Source: Promethearchaeota archaeon
Lineage (GTDB): Archaea; Asgardarchaeota; Lokiarchaeia; Sigyniarchaeales; SOKP01
Assembly: GCA_020343655.1 (NCBI GenBank)
Contig: CP070805.1
Coordinates: forward strand, 1,520,717 to 1,562,017
DNA length: 41,301 bases
Reading direction: 5' to 3'
In this document: one piece after another, positions 40,692 through 41,301 of the stretch
How positions within the stretch are numbered: position 1 is the stretch's first letter
Layout: every line of letters starts with the position of its first letter
The notes under the pieces: model-generated
What the model saw: only the letters and a program-made list of their open reading frames with translations
Databases searched by the model: none
Told to the model about the DNA's origin: nothing
Program-made: the position numbers and the translations under genes

Positions 40692-41301
40692 ATGGAATTA
40701 AATGGTGTAGAGATTGAAGACAATTTTTGTGAAGCTTTTGGGGGATTCTTTGCACGAATATTAATTACAACTAAAAATGAAAAATGGGCCAAAATTGCTG
40801 CACAAGTTGCAACTGGATATGGAACATCGACAATACATTGTGATGCTGAAGCGGGAATAGATATTTTCGTCCCATCAGACAAAACACCAGATAACCGCCC
40901 AGGGGTAATTATAATGTTTTTCAAAACAAAGAAAGACGAAATGAGTAATGTAGTTATGAATCGATTGGGACAGTGTGTTTTGACTTGTCCAACAACTGCT
41001 TGTTTTGATGCATTAGAAGGTTCACTTGATCCTGAAAAAGAATTTGAAATAAAAATTGGGGCAAATCTAAAGTTTTTTGGTGATGGATTCCAAGAAAAAG
41101 TTGAAGGAAAATTTCCTTTTGAAGTTTGGAAAATACCAGTAATGGAAGGAGAATTTGTAGTTCAGAGTATGGCAAAAGTTGGGAAAGGTGTCGCGGGAGG
41201 TAACTTTTTAATAATCGGAAAAGATCTAGATTCTACTCTAGAAGCTGCTGAAAAATCAGTAGAAGCGATAAGCAATATCTCTAATGTAATTACGCCCTTT
41301 C
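40692..41301 (+). CDS. ftr: Formylmethanofuran:H4MPT formyltransferase, N-terminal part (cut by window edge)
   Basis: A plus-strand gene runs off the right edge after 203 codons. It begins MELNGVEIEDNFCEAFGGFFAR, as Ftr does. It continues with ATGYGTSTIHCDAEAGID, PDNRPGVIIMF, RLGQCVLTCPTTACFDAL, KFFGDGF, IPVMEGEF and VGKGVAGGNF, a nearly unbroken series of Ftr landmarks. It transfers formyl from formylmethanofuran to H4MPT, the step before Mch. The DALEGSLDPEKEFEIKIGANL stretch is slightly longer than I expect. The family is about 295-300 residues, so the last third is outside. AAAGGAG lies 11 nt before the ATG. Confidence 0.96.
   Translation, partial: MELNGVEIEDNFCEAFGGFFARILITTKNEKWAKIAAQVATGYGTSTIHCDAEAGIDIFVPSDKTPDNRPGVIIMFFKTKKDEMSNVVMNRLGQCVLTCPTTACFDALEGSLDPEKEFEIKIGANLKFFGDGFQEKVEGKFPFEVWKIPVMEGEFVVQSMAKVGKGVAGGNFLIIGKDLDSTLEAAEKSVEAISNISNVITPF

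Noticed and set aside
40628-41175. Minus-strand ORFs at the right end (98 and 73 codons)
   Set aside because: They lie antisense to the clearly coding ftr gene and have no protein-like pattern.
1-41301. CRISPR arrays, tRNA or rRNA genes, IS elements, integrase or phage genes
   Set aside because: I looked for regular repeats, T-loop GTTCRA motifs in the gaps and transposase-like proteins and saw none. A covariance-model scan would be needed to exclude an intron-containing tRNA.

Overview
The window is AT-rich, gene-dense archaeal chromosome and most probably comes from an Asgard archaeon of the Lokiarchaeia type. This rests on a combination of genes: an ESCRT-III (Snf7-family) protein, a Rab-like small GTPase, a Rag/Arf-like GTPase with a C-terminal extension, a presenilin-type intramembrane protease and a leucine-rich-repeat protein, beside archaeal markers (ribosomal protein eL33, type II 3-dehydroquinate synthase, archaemetzincin, beta-CASP RNase, RecJ-like DHH protein, XPD helicase) and tetrahydromethanopterin (H4MPT) C1 enzymes. 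I found no rRNA, tRNA, CRISPR array, insertion sequence or phage gene.

Layout. 1-4.7 kb: the start of a 3-dehydroquinate synthase II gene (cut by the window edge), an ESCRT-III gene, a core-MetE methyltransferase, a large unrecognised protein (FYVE-like zinc finger, zinc ribbon, PH/GRAM-like region, disordered linker, coiled coil) and eL33. 4.8-7.8 kb: a C69/secernin-type hydrolase, an M20 peptidase and RidA. 8-12.3 kb: a GT5 glycogen synthase and two tandem MFS paralogues, all starting with TTG. 12.3-14.3 kb: an XPD-like helicase with an anomalous 5' end. 14.4-19.7 kb: a crotonase, then a complete gcvT-gcvH-gcvPA-gcvPB glycine-cleavage operon on the minus strand. 19.8-25 kb: a membrane protein, a variant Rab-like GTPase, an FrhB-like F420 oxidoreductase subunit, a gene-poor stretch with small ORFs and a winged-helix protein, and an LRR protein. 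25-29.6 kb: 3-hydroxyacyl-CoA dehydrogenase, the presenilin homologue, archaemetzincin and a GT4 glycosyltransferase. 29.6-31.7 kb: an AT-rich intergenic stretch with inverted repeats, a 63-aa protein and an unrecognised protein with an unresolved start. 31.7-41.3 kb: mch, a RecJ-like protein, a beta-CASP nuclease, MTA phosphorylase, a PfkB kinase, apt, a Rag-like GTPase, mtd, and ftr (cut by the window edge).

How the genes fit together. ftr, mch and mtd encode three successive steps of the H4MPT methyl branch of the Wood-Ljungdahl pathway. The glycine-cleavage operon also yields a methylene-pterin, so it probably feeds or drains the same C1 pool. The FrhB-like protein could move electrons to or from F420, the cofactor of Mtd. 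The crotonase and 3-hydroxyacyl-CoA dehydrogenase suggest beta-oxidation or related acyl-CoA metabolism. MTA phosphorylase and Apt recycle methylthioadenosine to AMP, which complements the methionine-synthase-like protein.

The most interesting material is the eukaryote-like membrane and signalling set: ESCRT-III with a MIM2-like motif near a zinc-finger/PH-like protein, the presenilin homologue with altered motifs, a small GTPase with substitutions in two G motifs, and a Rag-like GTPase. Two genes (near 14.25 kb and 30.55 kb) also have coding sequence running upstream of every conventional start codon.
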